A program made the translations under genes and the position numbers. Shown in pieces: positions 25,660 to 34,076 of a DNA stretch of 64,000 nucleotides (the stretch's first letter is position 1; each line of letters opens with the position of its first letter). The notes under the pieces were generated by a model that saw only the letters and a list, made by a program, of their open reading frames with translations, made no database searches and was not told the DNA's origin. The DNA comes from JBBDMX01 sp040878035 (GTDB lineage: Bacteria > Planctomycetota > Phycisphaerae > Phycisphaerales > Phycisphaeraceae): positions 1 through 64,000 of the forward strand of contig JBBDMX010000093.1 of the NCBI GenBank assembly GCA_040878035.1, in the 5' to 3' direction.

Positions 25660-28095
25660 TCACCGCGGGTAGACCGAGTACACCGGCGGATGCAGGCCGT
25701 GGGTGAACAAGTAGTAACCGGCGCCGATGCTGATCCACACCAGGCCCGAGAGCAGTTCACCGGCGATGACACCGACCATCAGCGGCATGAACTGCGACAC
25801 CGCCCGCGCCCCGCCGAGCTGCACCACTGCCTTCTTGATCGCCCAGCCAATCAGGAACGACACGCTGAGCATGATCGAGGGGAAGGTGCCCCAGAAGACA
25901 AAGAGCACGGGGTGGATCGGCCACCACGGCAGGCGAAGACGCGCCAGCGTGCAGATGAGCACCAGCGCCAGGCCCAGGGCCACCCATCCCAGCGCCCCCT
26001 GCCTGGGCGCGATGTGCCAGAGGCGATCCAAGCTGCTGGTTTGCACGGACGTCTCCAACTGGCCCGAGGCCGTCAGGTCCCAGATCATGGTGGTCTGGCG
26101 ATCGAAGGGCATGTGCGACACCTGCTCGCGCACCCACCAGCCGACGGTTTCGGTCATGCCGATGTTGTAGTGCAGGCTCAGCACGATGGTGGTGGTGACC
26201 GCCAGGCCAATGACGATGATGCCGATCATCCACGGCGCGGCCCGTGCCGGGCGCAGCGCGTCAGGCCGATCCAGCAGGCGCATGGCGTTAGCCAACTGCG
26301 GCATAACCGCATCGGCGGGATCGATCATGCAAATCAGGCTCGCCAGCGCCAGCACGATGTAGGGCGTGGGCCCGATCGCCACGTTGCCCAGGAGCGACAC
26401 CATCACCGCCACCGGCACCCAGCCGGCGTGAATCATGAACGCCCCAGTTTCAGCGTTGATCCGCGCCAGCACGAGCACCAGCAGCAGCATGAGGACAAAC
26501 AGCACCAACCCCAGCACCGGGTCCAACCCGCCGGTGCGAAGCAACAGAGGCGCCAGCGCCACGCACAGAATCAGCACGCGTGCCGCCCACGCGCAATAGC
26601 GCGGCGTGTCGGGGCGGCGCAAGCCCACGGCGGCGGCGGCGACGTTCACGTAATGACGCCGGCCCGCGTAGAGCATCATCAGCGCCATGCCCGCAAAGGC
26701 GCCAAAGAGAATAAGCGCCTCGTTGCCGCCCTCGGACGAGCTGTCGCGAATGCTGATGCCGTTGGCCACCAGCACGCTGGCAAAGGCCGTCCAGATGAAC
26801 ATGGACAACCCCAGGCTCAGCGAGACCTCGGTGGTCAGGAAGAACGAAAAGGCGATCACGCTGGGGAAGATGAATGGCCGGTAGAGGCCCCACGATCCGG
26901 GCACCTTGAGGGCGTTAGGAAACAGGTCCATGAGCGCACTGAAATCATGGCGCATACGGATATACAGGGGAAACTCGGGCCACCAGGCGTGCAGGCCGTT
27001 GATGCAGTGCAGCAGCAGCATGGCGCCCAGGCCGTACCAGAACAGCCGGGCGTATGCCACGTCGGGCAAGCGCCGGCCGGGCTGGCGCGCGATGGCCAGC
27101 TCGGCAAAGCGCACCACCGGATAGGGCAACAACTCGCGGCGCGACCACTGCGGATGCACGATCAGCACCAGGCACAGGCTGGCGGTTGCCAGCAGGAGGA
27201 ACAAGCCGCCCCAGAGGCGCATCGTCGGCCACCACGCGGCCCAGGGAATCTCAGCAAGGCGCACACGCTGATCGCTGGGCGCGCCGCTGATGGCCAGGTC
27301 CGTGACGGCCGGGTCGTGCCTCCCACCCAGCAGCATGACGCCTCGTCCCGGCGGCGCCGGCGAGACGTGCTCGGAAAACACAGTGGCCAGCACGAGGCGG
27401 TTGAGCTTCTCGATTTGGTCGGCACTGAGCGTGCCGGCGCCGTAGCGCTTCAGCAGCGCATCGGCCGACGCAGGCAAGGGCGCCGCCTCGATCGCCGCGG
27501 CGCCAAACAGGCCGTCTTGGGGCAGCACCGCGTTGATCGCGGCAAGCATGCGCCGCTGCTGGCTGTCAGCTGCGTGACCTTCCTGCGCCACCTGGCGAAT
27601 CATGGCCTGCGCTTCGTCATCCAGTGTCGTCCACAAATCGTGTGCTGCCGACGAAGCGTCGGCGGCCTCATGGGCGAGCCGGCGACAGAAGCCCGGCCAG
27701 TCGCGCACATGCCCGCTGGCCAGGCGCGACGAACCGCCGGGCAGATACGACAGCACCTCGGCGCCCTGCCAGGAGGTGGTGGTGGGCAACCAGTGCGCCG
27801 GCAGGACCATCATGGGCGAGTAGACGCGCGAGAAGGCGGAGCCGGGAAAGCTCGCCGCCGCCAGCCCCAGACCCACGATCACCGCCAGTTCGCCCGGCCC
27901 AAACGTCCACCGCGGCCGCAGCAGCCACAGCAACGGATTGACCAGCAGCACCAGCAGCACCATCGTGCCAAAGACGGAAAACGGCAGCAGCCCGCCGATG
28001 AGGCTGTTCTGCTCAATCACCCAATCGTTGTAATAGGTGAAAGCACACAGCCCCATCGCCAGCAGCAGGCCCAGCACAATGCTGCGTACGGTCAC
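25660..28095 (-). CDS. DUF6785-type polytopic membrane protein
   Basis: 811 residues with a GTG start after GGAAGGA. Two membrane helices at the N-terminus (about 5-60), a third near 70-90, a soluble region of roughly 100-310 residues facing one side, and then about ten more hydrophobic helices to the C-terminus. Conserved-looking loops include RRELLPYPVVRFAELA, LARINAETGAFMIH and IGPTPYI, features I associate with the DUF6785/DUF6784 membrane proteins of Planctomycetota, possibly related to OPT transporters. It lies downstream of the GH89 gene in the same direction, so transport of its oligosaccharide substrate or product is a fair guess. Confidence 0.65.
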   Translation of the reverse strand: MTVRSIVLGLLLAMGLCAFTYYNDWVIEQNSLIGGLLPFSVFGTMVLLVLLVNPLLWLLRPRWTFGPGELAVIVGLGLAAASFPGSAFSRVYSPMMVLPAHWLPTTTSWQGAEVLSYLPGGSSRLASGHVRDWPGFCRRLAHEAADASSAAHDLWTTLDDEAQAMIRQVAQEGHAADSQQRRMLAAINAVLPQDGLFGAAAIEAAPLPASADALLKRYGAGTLSADQIEKLNRLVLATVFSEHVSPAPPGRGVMLLGGRHDPAVTDLAISGAPSDQRVRLAEIPWAAWWPTMRLWGGLFLLLATASLCLVLIVHPQWSRRELLPYPVVRFAELAIARQPGRRLPDVAYARLFWYGLGAMLLLHCINGLHAWWPEFPLYIRMRHDFSALMDLFPNALKVPGSWGLYRPFIFPSVIAFSFFLTTEVSLSLGLSMFIWTAFASVLVANGISIRDSSSEGGNEALILFGAFAGMALMMLYAGRRHYVNVAAAAVGLRRPDTPRYCAWAARVLILCVALAPLLLRTGGLDPVLGLVLFVLMLLLVLVLARINAETGAFMIHAGWVPVAVMVSLLGNVAIGPTPYIVLALASLICMIDPADAVMPQLANAMRLLDRPDALRPARAAPWMIGIIVIGLAVTTTIVLSLHYNIGMTETVGWWVREQVSHMPFDRQTTMIWDLTASGQLETSVQTSSLDRLWHIAPRQGALGWVALGLALVLICTLARLRLPWWPIHPVLFVFWGTFPSIMLSVSFLIGWAIKKAVVQLGGARAVSQFMPLMVGVIAGELLSGLVWISIGAGYYLFTHGLHPPVYSVYPR

Positions 28096-28126
28096 GCGCG
28101 TCCTTCCGGTTCAGGCTGGTTCGGCC

Positions 28127-28299
28127 CCCTCTCCCCCGGGGAGAGGGTTGGGGTGAGGGGATGTCCGAATGAGTACGGCGTGCGATTTGGCCCAAGCTCA
28201 ATGGCTACTAGCATCACCACGCCCCTGTCATCACCAAGACCGCTCACCCGGCCTCGAAGACTCCGGGGTCGGCCATTCTCTCCCCAAGGGAGAGGGATA
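28127..28299. repeat. Pair of CCCTCTCCC...GGGAGAGGG palindromes
   Basis: 28127-28147 is CCCTCTCCCC-C-GGGGAGAGGG followed by TTGGGGTGAGGGG; 28279-28295 is TCTCCCC-AA-GGGAGA followed by a CACCC tail. They fill the 208-bp space between GH89 and DUF6785 genes and belong to the same family as copies at 44026-44181 and 46229-46338. Confidence 0.75.
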
Positions 28300-28303
28300 T
28301 CCT

Positions 28304-30523
28304 TCACCCTGCCCACAATACCCGGTACTTGGCCAGCAGGCGCGCCGTGATCTCGAGGGCCTCCCCGCGCGGCTCGGCGGCAAAGGTGTCCGTTCGGTGC
28401 GCCCATTGCTCCTCCCACGCCCGCGTCTGGGCCTCAAAGGCCTTGGCGTCAAACTCGCCGCCGTTGACAAGGATACCGTCCAACGCCGCAAAGAACCGCC
28501 CCCAGCGCTGGGCGTAGAAATCCTTGAGCAGACCCGACCACTCCTTGCGGGCATAGTCGCGCAGCATGCTCTGGCGGTTGCCCCAGAGCGTCACCTGCGT
28601 GCGGGCGTTCCACTCATACAGCCGGCGTTCCTGGTCATTGGTCGCCCAGGCTTTGGCCGATTCGATCCACCGGCCCAGCAGGAATTCGCTGCGCGTGGCC
28701 AGCAGTTCGTCGACGTCGTTGATCAGCTCGATATAGCGCTTTGCCGCGGCCTGTAGCGCCTTGCGATCGCGCGCCTCCCACGCTTCCTTCACGGCGTGAT
28801 GCAGCGTCAGCGCCAGCCCCGCCAGCACCTGCCGGCCGACGTCCACCAGATCATACTCGTACGAATCGATGCCGCGCAACCCCGCCCCGCAGGCCGCCAG
28901 CTTTTCCCATGCCTGGGCCAGATCATTCAACTCGTAATGCAGTTTCATGCGCGGCCCGGGCTCGAGGCGCGGCGGCGACAGCATGATGCTGCCGCTGACA
29001 TGCGCCGGCAGGCGCGGCTGGGAATACACGGTCTTCTCCAGCAGCCGCCAGGCTTCCAGCGCCGGCTCGGGCAACTGCCCGTAGCGCCGCCGCACATAGC
29101 CCCCCAGCCAGGCGTCGATGTCCGGGGCCTGATGACGCCAGAACAGATCGGTCGCCAAGTCGTAGACCACGGGGTTCTGCTCGATGCCTTCGGGCGCCAG
29201 GCCCATGCCCACCAGGTCGCCGCGGGCCGGATCGTGCAAGGCGGCGGTGACGTCTTTGGCCAGGTTGGCCAGGTTGCCGAACATGGTGCGGTTGCCGCCG
29301 AAGTTATGCAGGATGTTCCAGATCCACGGCCGGCCGTAAAACGCCTGGGTCTTCTGCCAGACCGGCGCCAGCTCGCTGTGCAGGTCCAGGAGCAGCAGAT
29401 GATCGGGCGGCACGCCGTCGAACAGCGCGCGAATCTGCGGGGGCTGCCAGAAGTCGGGGGCATCGGGGTTAAAGAAAAAAAGCCAGCCTTGCATGACCCA
29501 GCGGGCCTCGGGATCGACATCGGTCATGGCGCGGAAGATGGACTGGGCGATGCCGCGCAGGTAGTTGGGGTCATTGCTGGGCGGGGAGTTTTCGTTGAAG
29601 CTGTCGCAGGTGTAGTAGTGGTCGGTGCCGAACTCGCGTTGCTGGGCATCGACAAAGGCGCTGCCGATGCGCAGGAACAGCGGGTCTTCCGGGTCGAGAA
29701 TCCAGGTGCCGGGGAAGTTTTCGGCCCAGTTGTGCAGTTGCTTGATGCGGGCGTCGGGGAAATGGCCGCGCAGCGCCGGCGGGACGTGGCCGGTGAAGGC
29801 GGGCAGCACCGGGGTCATGCCCAGCTCGCGCTGCCGTGCCAGGATGCGATGCTGAAGCTGGCGTTGCCCGTCGATCCAGGACTGCGGCAGCGGCCCGCCC
29901 CAACTGTCGAGGTTGCCCATCCAACTCCACGCCAGGTACGCCGGCCCGCTGAAGAATTCGCCGATCTCCTTGTCGCTCAGCCCCAGGTCGCGATACACCT
30001 TTTGCCAGATGGCCTCCTGCCCGGTGATCGCCAGCGGCAGGTTGATGCCCCACAGCGCCATCAGGTCGATCTGCTGCTCCCACTGCGGCCAGTCCCACCA
30101 TGCCATGGAATAGCCGAAGGTGCAGTAGTTGAAGCAGTAGCGCCAGCGATAGGGCGTGGTGATGCGCAGTGTGCCGGGCAATCGCGCGGGCTGGGAGGGC
30201 GCGGCCGCTTGATCGCCGCACCACGACACGTGCCCACCGGCGTAGTGCTTGAGGTACCAGTTGCATCCGCTGGCCAGGGCGATGCCGCTGGAGCCGCGCA
30301 CCGACACGCGCCCGCCGGGCAGTTCCGCCAGCTCGAACGTGTCGGGTTCGCCGTTGCCCTCGAGCAGGCCAAGGACCAGTCGATCCGCCAGATGGGGCAG
30401 TCGACGGCGCAAGAGTTGCTCGACCGCCTCGACCGGCCCTGCCAGGGCGGGGCTGTGGGGGGTGCGGCCTGGAGTGCTGGAGAGGTCGGGCGTTCCGGCC
30501 CTTCTGGGTGATACGGTGGTCAT
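28304..30523 (-). CDS. Alpha-N-acetylglucosaminidase (GH89, NAGLU family)
   Basis: 739 residues. GH89 domain order is clear: small N-terminal domain, then the TIM barrel with GYSMAWWDWPQWEQQIDLMALWG, VLPAFTGHVP (239-248), YTCDSFNENSPP with candidate acid/base E311, WVMQGWLFF, ILHNFGGN and GLAPEGIEQNPVVYD with candidate nucleophile E445, followed by the all-helical C-terminal domain. It removes terminal alpha-GlcNAc, as from heparan sulfate or mucin-type glycans. No signal peptide is visible from this start. I rejected the longer frame to 30664 because its first codons overlap a good sigma70-type promoter (30647-30675). Confidence 0.92.
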   Translation of the reverse strand: MTTVSPRRAGTPDLSSTPGRTPHSPALAGPVEAVEQLLRRRLPHLADRLVLGLLEGNGEPDTFELAELPGGRVSVRGSSGIALASGCNWYLKHYAGGHVSWCGDQAAAPSQPARLPGTLRITTPYRWRYCFNYCTFGYSMAWWDWPQWEQQIDLMALWGINLPLAITGQEAIWQKVYRDLGLSDKEIGEFFSGPAYLAWSWMGNLDSWGGPLPQSWIDGQRQLQHRILARQRELGMTPVLPAFTGHVPPALRGHFPDARIKQLHNWAENFPGTWILDPEDPLFLRIGSAFVDAQQREFGTDHYYTCDSFNENSPPSNDPNYLRGIAQSIFRAMTDVDPEARWVMQGWLFFFNPDAPDFWQPPQIRALFDGVPPDHLLLLDLHSELAPVWQKTQAFYGRPWIWNILHNFGGNRTMFGNLANLAKDVTAALHDPARGDLVGMGLAPEGIEQNPVVYDLATDLFWRHQAPDIDAWLGGYVRRRYGQLPEPALEAWRLLEKTVYSQPRLPAHVSGSIMLSPPRLEPGPRMKLHYELNDLAQAWEKLAACGAGLRGIDSYEYDLVDVGRQVLAGLALTLHHAVKEAWEARDRKALQAAAKRYIELINDVDELLATRSEFLLGRWIESAKAWATNDQERRLYEWNARTQVTLWGNRQSMLRDYARKEWSGLLKDFYAQRWGRFFAALDGILVNGGEFDAKAFEAQTRAWEEQWAHRTDTFAAEPRGEALEITARLLAKYRVLWAG

Positions 30524-30646
30524 GAATGGATAATCCTTGACGTGCCGTGCCGGGGCGCGCGCCGCCTTAGCCTGGCCCAGCGGCACGATGCCGGCGCCCG
30601 TACTAATGATGTGCTTATTATTATCGTCATAATGCCAGTCTAGTGG

Positions 30647-30675
30647 ATTATAGATAGATGTCAACGAGTCGGCAA
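30647..30675 (-). promoter_or_regulatory. Sigma70-type promoter of the GH89 gene
   Basis: On the minus strand TTGCCG (30670-30675) and TATAAT (30647-30652) are separated by 17 bases, giving a start point near 30640 and an untranslated leader of about 117 bases. An inverted repeat AAAAC (30674-30678) / GTTTT (30685-30689) overlaps the -35 box and could be an operator. Confidence 0.6.
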
Positions 30676-30735
30676 AACTTAGCTGTTTTAATGCCCTATA
30701 TGGTCATGCGTCTCCCGTCGCGCACCCTGGTATTT

Positions 30736-30763
30736 TTGTGGATATCGTTGGCCTTGCTATGAT
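30736..30763 (+). promoter_or_regulatory. Promoter of the N-acylglucosamine 2-epimerase gene
   Basis: TTGTGG (30736-30741) and TATGAT (30758-30763) with a 16-base spacer; a start near 30770 leaves about 20 bases of leader with AGGAG before ATG 30791. Divergent from the GH89 promoter. Confidence 0.45.
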
Positions 30764-30790
30764 GACGCCTTGATTCCCCAGGAGCCTGCC

Positions 30791-31969
30791 ATGACCCCAG
30801 CGCGACGCGCCCAACTGCTGGCGATCTACCGCGATGGCCTGCTGCACGACACGCTGCCCTTCTGGATCCCTCGCTGCATCGATCGCGAGCACGGCGGATA
30901 CATGACCGCGTTGGATCAGGACGGCAGCCTTCTCCAGACCGACAAGCCCGTGTGGGTGCAAGGCCGCTTCGCCTGGATGCTGGCGACCCTCTACAACACC
31001 GTCGAGCGCCGCGAGGAATGGCTGGAGCTGAGCCGGCTCGGCATTGACTTCATCAACAAGCATTGCTTCGACACAGATGGCCGCATGTTCTTCCAGATGA
31101 CGCGCGACGGTCGGCCGCTGCGCAAACGCCGCTACATCTTCTCGGAGACTTTCGCCATCATCGCCCTGGCGACCTACGGCAAAGCATCGGGCGATCAGAC
31201 CTACATTGCCCAGGCGATGGATCTTTTCAAGCAGGTGCTCAAGCTTGTGACGACGCCGGGCATGCTCACGCCCAAGGTCAATCCCGAGGTTCGCCCCTCC
31301 AAGGGCCTGGCCATTCCCATGATTCTCATCGTCACCGCCCAGGAGCTGCGCAAGGCGATCGATGACCCGCTGCTGACGCAGACCATCGACCGCTGCATCG
31401 CCGAAATCCACCGCGACTTCCTCAAGCCCGAGTTTCGCTGCGCCCTGGAAAACGTCGGACCCGAAGGCCAGTTCATCGATGACTTCGACGGCCGTATGGT
31501 ATGCCCGGGCCACTCCATTGAGTGCGGCTGGTTCATCCTGGAAGAAGCACGGCAGCGCGGTGGCGATGCCGATCTCGTCAAACTCGGCACCACGCTCATC
31601 GACTGGTCCTATGAAATCGGCTGGGACCCCGTCTACGGCGGCATCCTGTATTACCGCGATTGCCGCGGCCTGCCCTGCACCGAATACTGGCACGACATGA
31701 AAGACTGGTGGCCGCACAACGAGGCGATCATCGCCACGCTGCTGGCGTATCAACTCACCGGCGACGAGCGCTACGCCCGCTGGCACCAGGCGGTGCACGA
31801 CTGGGCCTACGCGCACTTCCCCGATCCGCTCCATGGCGAATGGTTTGGCTACCTCCGCCGCGACGGCGCCGTGGCGACACGCCTCAAAGGCAACGCCTGG
31901 AAGGGACCGTTTCATCTGCCGCGAATGCAGTGGTATTGTTGGCAACGGCTGGAGGAGATGAAAGGGTGA
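30791..31969 (+). CDS. N-acylglucosamine 2-epimerase (AGE/RnBP family)
   Basis: 392 residues, the typical length of AGE. The (alpha/alpha)6 barrel shows VWVQGRFAWMLATLYN (near 50), YIFSETFAIIALATYG (near 113), CPGHSIECGWFILE (near 238), DWWPHNEAIIATLL (near 305) and the terminal GPFHLPRMQWYCWQ. It interconverts GlcNAc and ManNAc (or a related aldose/ketose pair) in the cytoplasm. ATG 30791 follows AGGAG by 7 bases; a TTG 21 bases upstream is weaker. Divergent from GH89, which releases GlcNAc, so the two genes very likely serve one pathway. Confidence 0.88.
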   Translation: MTPARRAQLLAIYRDGLLHDTLPFWIPRCIDREHGGYMTALDQDGSLLQTDKPVWVQGRFAWMLATLYNTVERREEWLELSRLGIDFINKHCFDTDGRMFFQMTRDGRPLRKRRYIFSETFAIIALATYGKASGDQTYIAQAMDLFKQVLKLVTTPGMLTPKVNPEVRPSKGLAIPMILIVTAQELRKAIDDPLLTQTIDRCIAEIHRDFLKPEFRCALENVGPEGQFIDDFDGRMVCPGHSIECGWFILEEARQRGGDADLVKLGTTLIDWSYEIGWDPVYGGILYYRDCRGLPCTEYWHDMKDWWPHNEAIIATLLAYQLTGDERYARWHQAVHDWAYAHFPDPLHGEWFGYLRRDGAVATRLKGNAWKGPFHLPRMQWYCWQRLEEMKG

Positions 31970-31970
31970 C

Positions 31971-32014
31971 AAGGTGACGAGGTGACAAGGTGCCAGAAGT
32001 CACCCCCTCACCTT
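31971..32014. terminator. Hairpin after the epimerase gene
   Basis: AAGGTGA (31971-31977) and GGTGAC (31981-31986) pair perfectly with GTCACC (31999-32004) and TCACCTT (32008-32014), with a symmetric CGA/CCC internal loop. No T-run follows. It is built from the GTGACAAGGTGA words also found at 547-574. Confidence 0.4.
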
Positions 32015-32086
32015 ATCAGCACGTCAGGGTTAGCGCGGCATAATGGCTGCTGCAAGGGTAACGCTCCTAACCGAAAGGCAATTCGC

Positions 32087-32836
32087 GTGGAACTCAAAGA
32101 CAAAGTGGCCTTGGTGACAGGCGGCACGCGCGGCATCGGCGCCGCCACGGCCCTCCTGCTGGCGCAACAGGGCGCGGACGTGGCGATCGTCGGCCGGAAC
32201 CGTGATGACGAGGCGCTGGCGACGCAGCAAAGCGTGCAAGAAGCCGGGCGGCGCTGCGAACTGATCATCGCCGACATGGCGCAACCCGAGCAAGCGACCA
32301 CCAGCGTGCAACAGACGGTCAAGACCCTGGGTGCACTAGACGTGCTGGTGCACTCGGCCGGCGGGCTCACGGCCGGGACAATCTTCGACGTGACGCCCCA
32401 AGACTGGATGACGGCCTTCGCGGTGCATGTCCATGCGGTCTACCACTTGAGCCGGGCCGCCATCCCGCTCATGCGCCAGCGCGGCGGCGGGGCCATCGTG
32501 CTGATCTCCTCCGTGGCGGGCCTGCGCGGCTGCCCCAACTCCGTGTGCTACCAGGTGGTCAAAGGCGCCCTGCCGCAGTTCGCCCGCGCCCTGTCACGCG
32601 ATCACGCCAACGACAACATTCGCGTCAACGCCGTGGCCCCCGGCATCATCCGCACACGCTTCCACGAAAAGATGCCGCCCGCCGTCAAGCAGAACAACCT
32701 CGACAACCGCATCCCCCTGCATCGCGAAGGCACACCCGAGCAGGTGGCATCGCTAGTCTGCGAACTGATCCGCAACGACTACATCACCGGTGAAACGGTG
32801 ACCATCGACGGCGGCCTGACCATGCGCATCGCCTGA
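32087..32836 (+). CDS. Short-chain dehydrogenase/reductase (SDR)
   Basis: 249 residues. GTG at 32087 follows AAAGG; the open frame extends upstream to 31982 but that part lies in a hairpin and is not SDR-like. Features: LVTGGTRGIGAATA (8-21), NRDD after strand 2, HSAGGLT, catalytic Ser in ISSVAG, YQVVKGAL with Tyr-Lys, VAPGIIRT and the C-terminal GETVTIDGG. Probable FabG-like oxidoreductase acting on a sugar acid or polyol. The enolase-superfamily gene follows after 55 bases. Confidence 0.84.
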   Translation: MELKDKVALVTGGTRGIGAATALLLAQQGADVAIVGRNRDDEALATQQSVQEAGRRCELIIADMAQPEQATTSVQQTVKTLGALDVLVHSAGGLTAGTIFDVTPQDWMTAFAVHVHAVYHLSRAAIPLMRQRGGGAIVLISSVAGLRGCPNSVCYQVVKGALPQFARALSRDHANDNIRVNAVAPGIIRTRFHEKMPPAVKQNNLDNRIPLHREGTPEQVASLVCELIRNDYITGETVTIDGGLTMRIA

Positions 32837-32891
32837 CGCCGACGCTGAGTTCGCCAAGCGTCTGGTATCCCACGCTGAGAACCCCCGACTC

Positions 32892-34058
32892 ATGAAGATC
32901 ACCCAATCCAAAACGTTTTTCGTCCAGGGCATCAAATACAACTGGACGCTCTTGAAGGTGGAAACCGACGCGGGCATCCACGGCTGGGGCGAGGCCACCA
33001 ACTGGCCCGGCTCGCCACTGGTCGAGGCCGCCTGCCAGCACGTTGGCCAGCGCATCATCGGCTTGGATGCCCGGCAAATTGACGCCACCTGGACGCGGCT
33101 CTACCGCGACATGCACTGGCTGGGGCAGGCCGGCCCGCTGCTCTCGGCCATAAGTGCCGTGGACATCGCCCTGTGGGACATCAAGGGTAAGGCCCTGGGT
33201 GCGCCGGTCTATGAGCTGCTGGGCGGAACGTATCGCGACCGCATCCGCCTCTATGCCAACTACTGGTTTATCGAAGGCGGCCACAATGCCGACGACTACG
33301 TGCGGCAGGCGCGGCAGACCGTGGCGCAGGGATTCACCGGGCTCAAGTTTGACCCCTTCGCCCACGTGCACTACCACCTGGCCGACGACCTGGCGCCCGA
33401 CGGCAGCCTGAGCGAAGAGCAGAAGCGCCGGGCCGTGGAAGTCGTGGACGCCGTGGCCAAGGCCGTGGGCAATGACGTGGCCATCGCGATCGAAACGCAC
33501 GCCTTCCTCAACGCCCCCACCGCCGTGGAAATGGCGCACCGCCTGGCCCGACTCAACTTCAACTGCATGTGGTACGAGGAGCCGGCTCTGCCCGAGTTTC
33601 CCGACTCGATCGCCGACATTCGCCGGCGCATCCCTCTGCCGGTGTGCGTCGGCGAGCGCATCCACAACCGCTTTGCTCTCCGTGTCGTGCTCGACAAGCA
33701 CGCCGCCGATATCGTCATGCCCGACATCACTCGCTGCGGCGGCATCAGCGAAATGCGCAAGATGGCCAACCTCGCCGAGGCCTACAACGTGCCCATCGCC
33801 CCGCACAATCCCAACGGCCCGCTATCCACTATTGCCTCGGCGCATGTCATGGCCACGGTGCCCAATTTCTTCCGCCAGGAATTCATGCTCAAGGACGTGC
33901 CCTGGCGCGACGAGTGCCTGTCGCACCCGCTGCCCATCGACAACGGCTATTTCGTCCTGCCGCAACGCCCCGGCCTGGGCTTTGACTTGGATGAGTCAGT
34001 GCTCGAAGCACATCCGGGCATTCGTGATCTTCACGCCAACCGCACGTTCTACGTTTGA
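32892..34058 (+). CDS. Mandelate racemase/enolase-superfamily sugar-acid dehydratase
   Basis: 388 residues. Lid domain 1-115, barrel after it. Metal ligands E201 (in IETHAF), E230 (WYEEP) and E255 (GERIH); H203 pairs as in the D-x-H motif of galactonate dehydratase, though with Glu in place of Asp; K152 lies in GLKFDPF, and H305 in PHNPNGPL is the second catalytic base. The pattern fits a D-galactonate/mannonate-type dehydratase acting on an aldonic acid. With the SDR upstream it may form an oxidative (non-phosphorylating) sugar-acid pathway. Confidence 0.82.
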   Translation: MKITQSKTFFVQGIKYNWTLLKVETDAGIHGWGEATNWPGSPLVEAACQHVGQRIIGLDARQIDATWTRLYRDMHWLGQAGPLLSAISAVDIALWDIKGKALGAPVYELLGGTYRDRIRLYANYWFIEGGHNADDYVRQARQTVAQGFTGLKFDPFAHVHYHLADDLAPDGSLSEEQKRRAVEVVDAVAKAVGNDVAIAIETHAFLNAPTAVEMAHRLARLNFNCMWYEEPALPEFPDSIADIRRRIPLPVCVGERIHNRFALRVVLDKHAADIVMPDITRCGGISEMRKMANLAEAYNVPIAPHNPNGPLSTIASAHVMATVPNFFRQEFMLKDVPWRDECLSHPLPIDNGYFVLPQRPGLGFDLDESVLEAHPGIRDLHANRTFYV

Positions 34059-34076
34059 GGCGAAGGAGCATTGAGG

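Noticed and set aside
25690..28350. 886-codon open frame on the plus strand
   Set aside because: Antisense to the DUF6785 membrane gene; Gln/His/Arg-rich translation with no domain. The minus frame has regular membrane helices and a good ribosome-binding site.
30524..30664. N-terminal extension of GH89
   Set aside because: Its first codons overlap the -35/-10 promoter elements, the sequence is unlike GH89, and ATG 30523 is downstream of a plausible leader.
31982..32086. N-terminal extension of the second SDR
   Set aside because: Covers a hairpin built of repeated GTGACAAGGTG words; the SDR fold starts after GTG 32087, which has AAAGG upstream.
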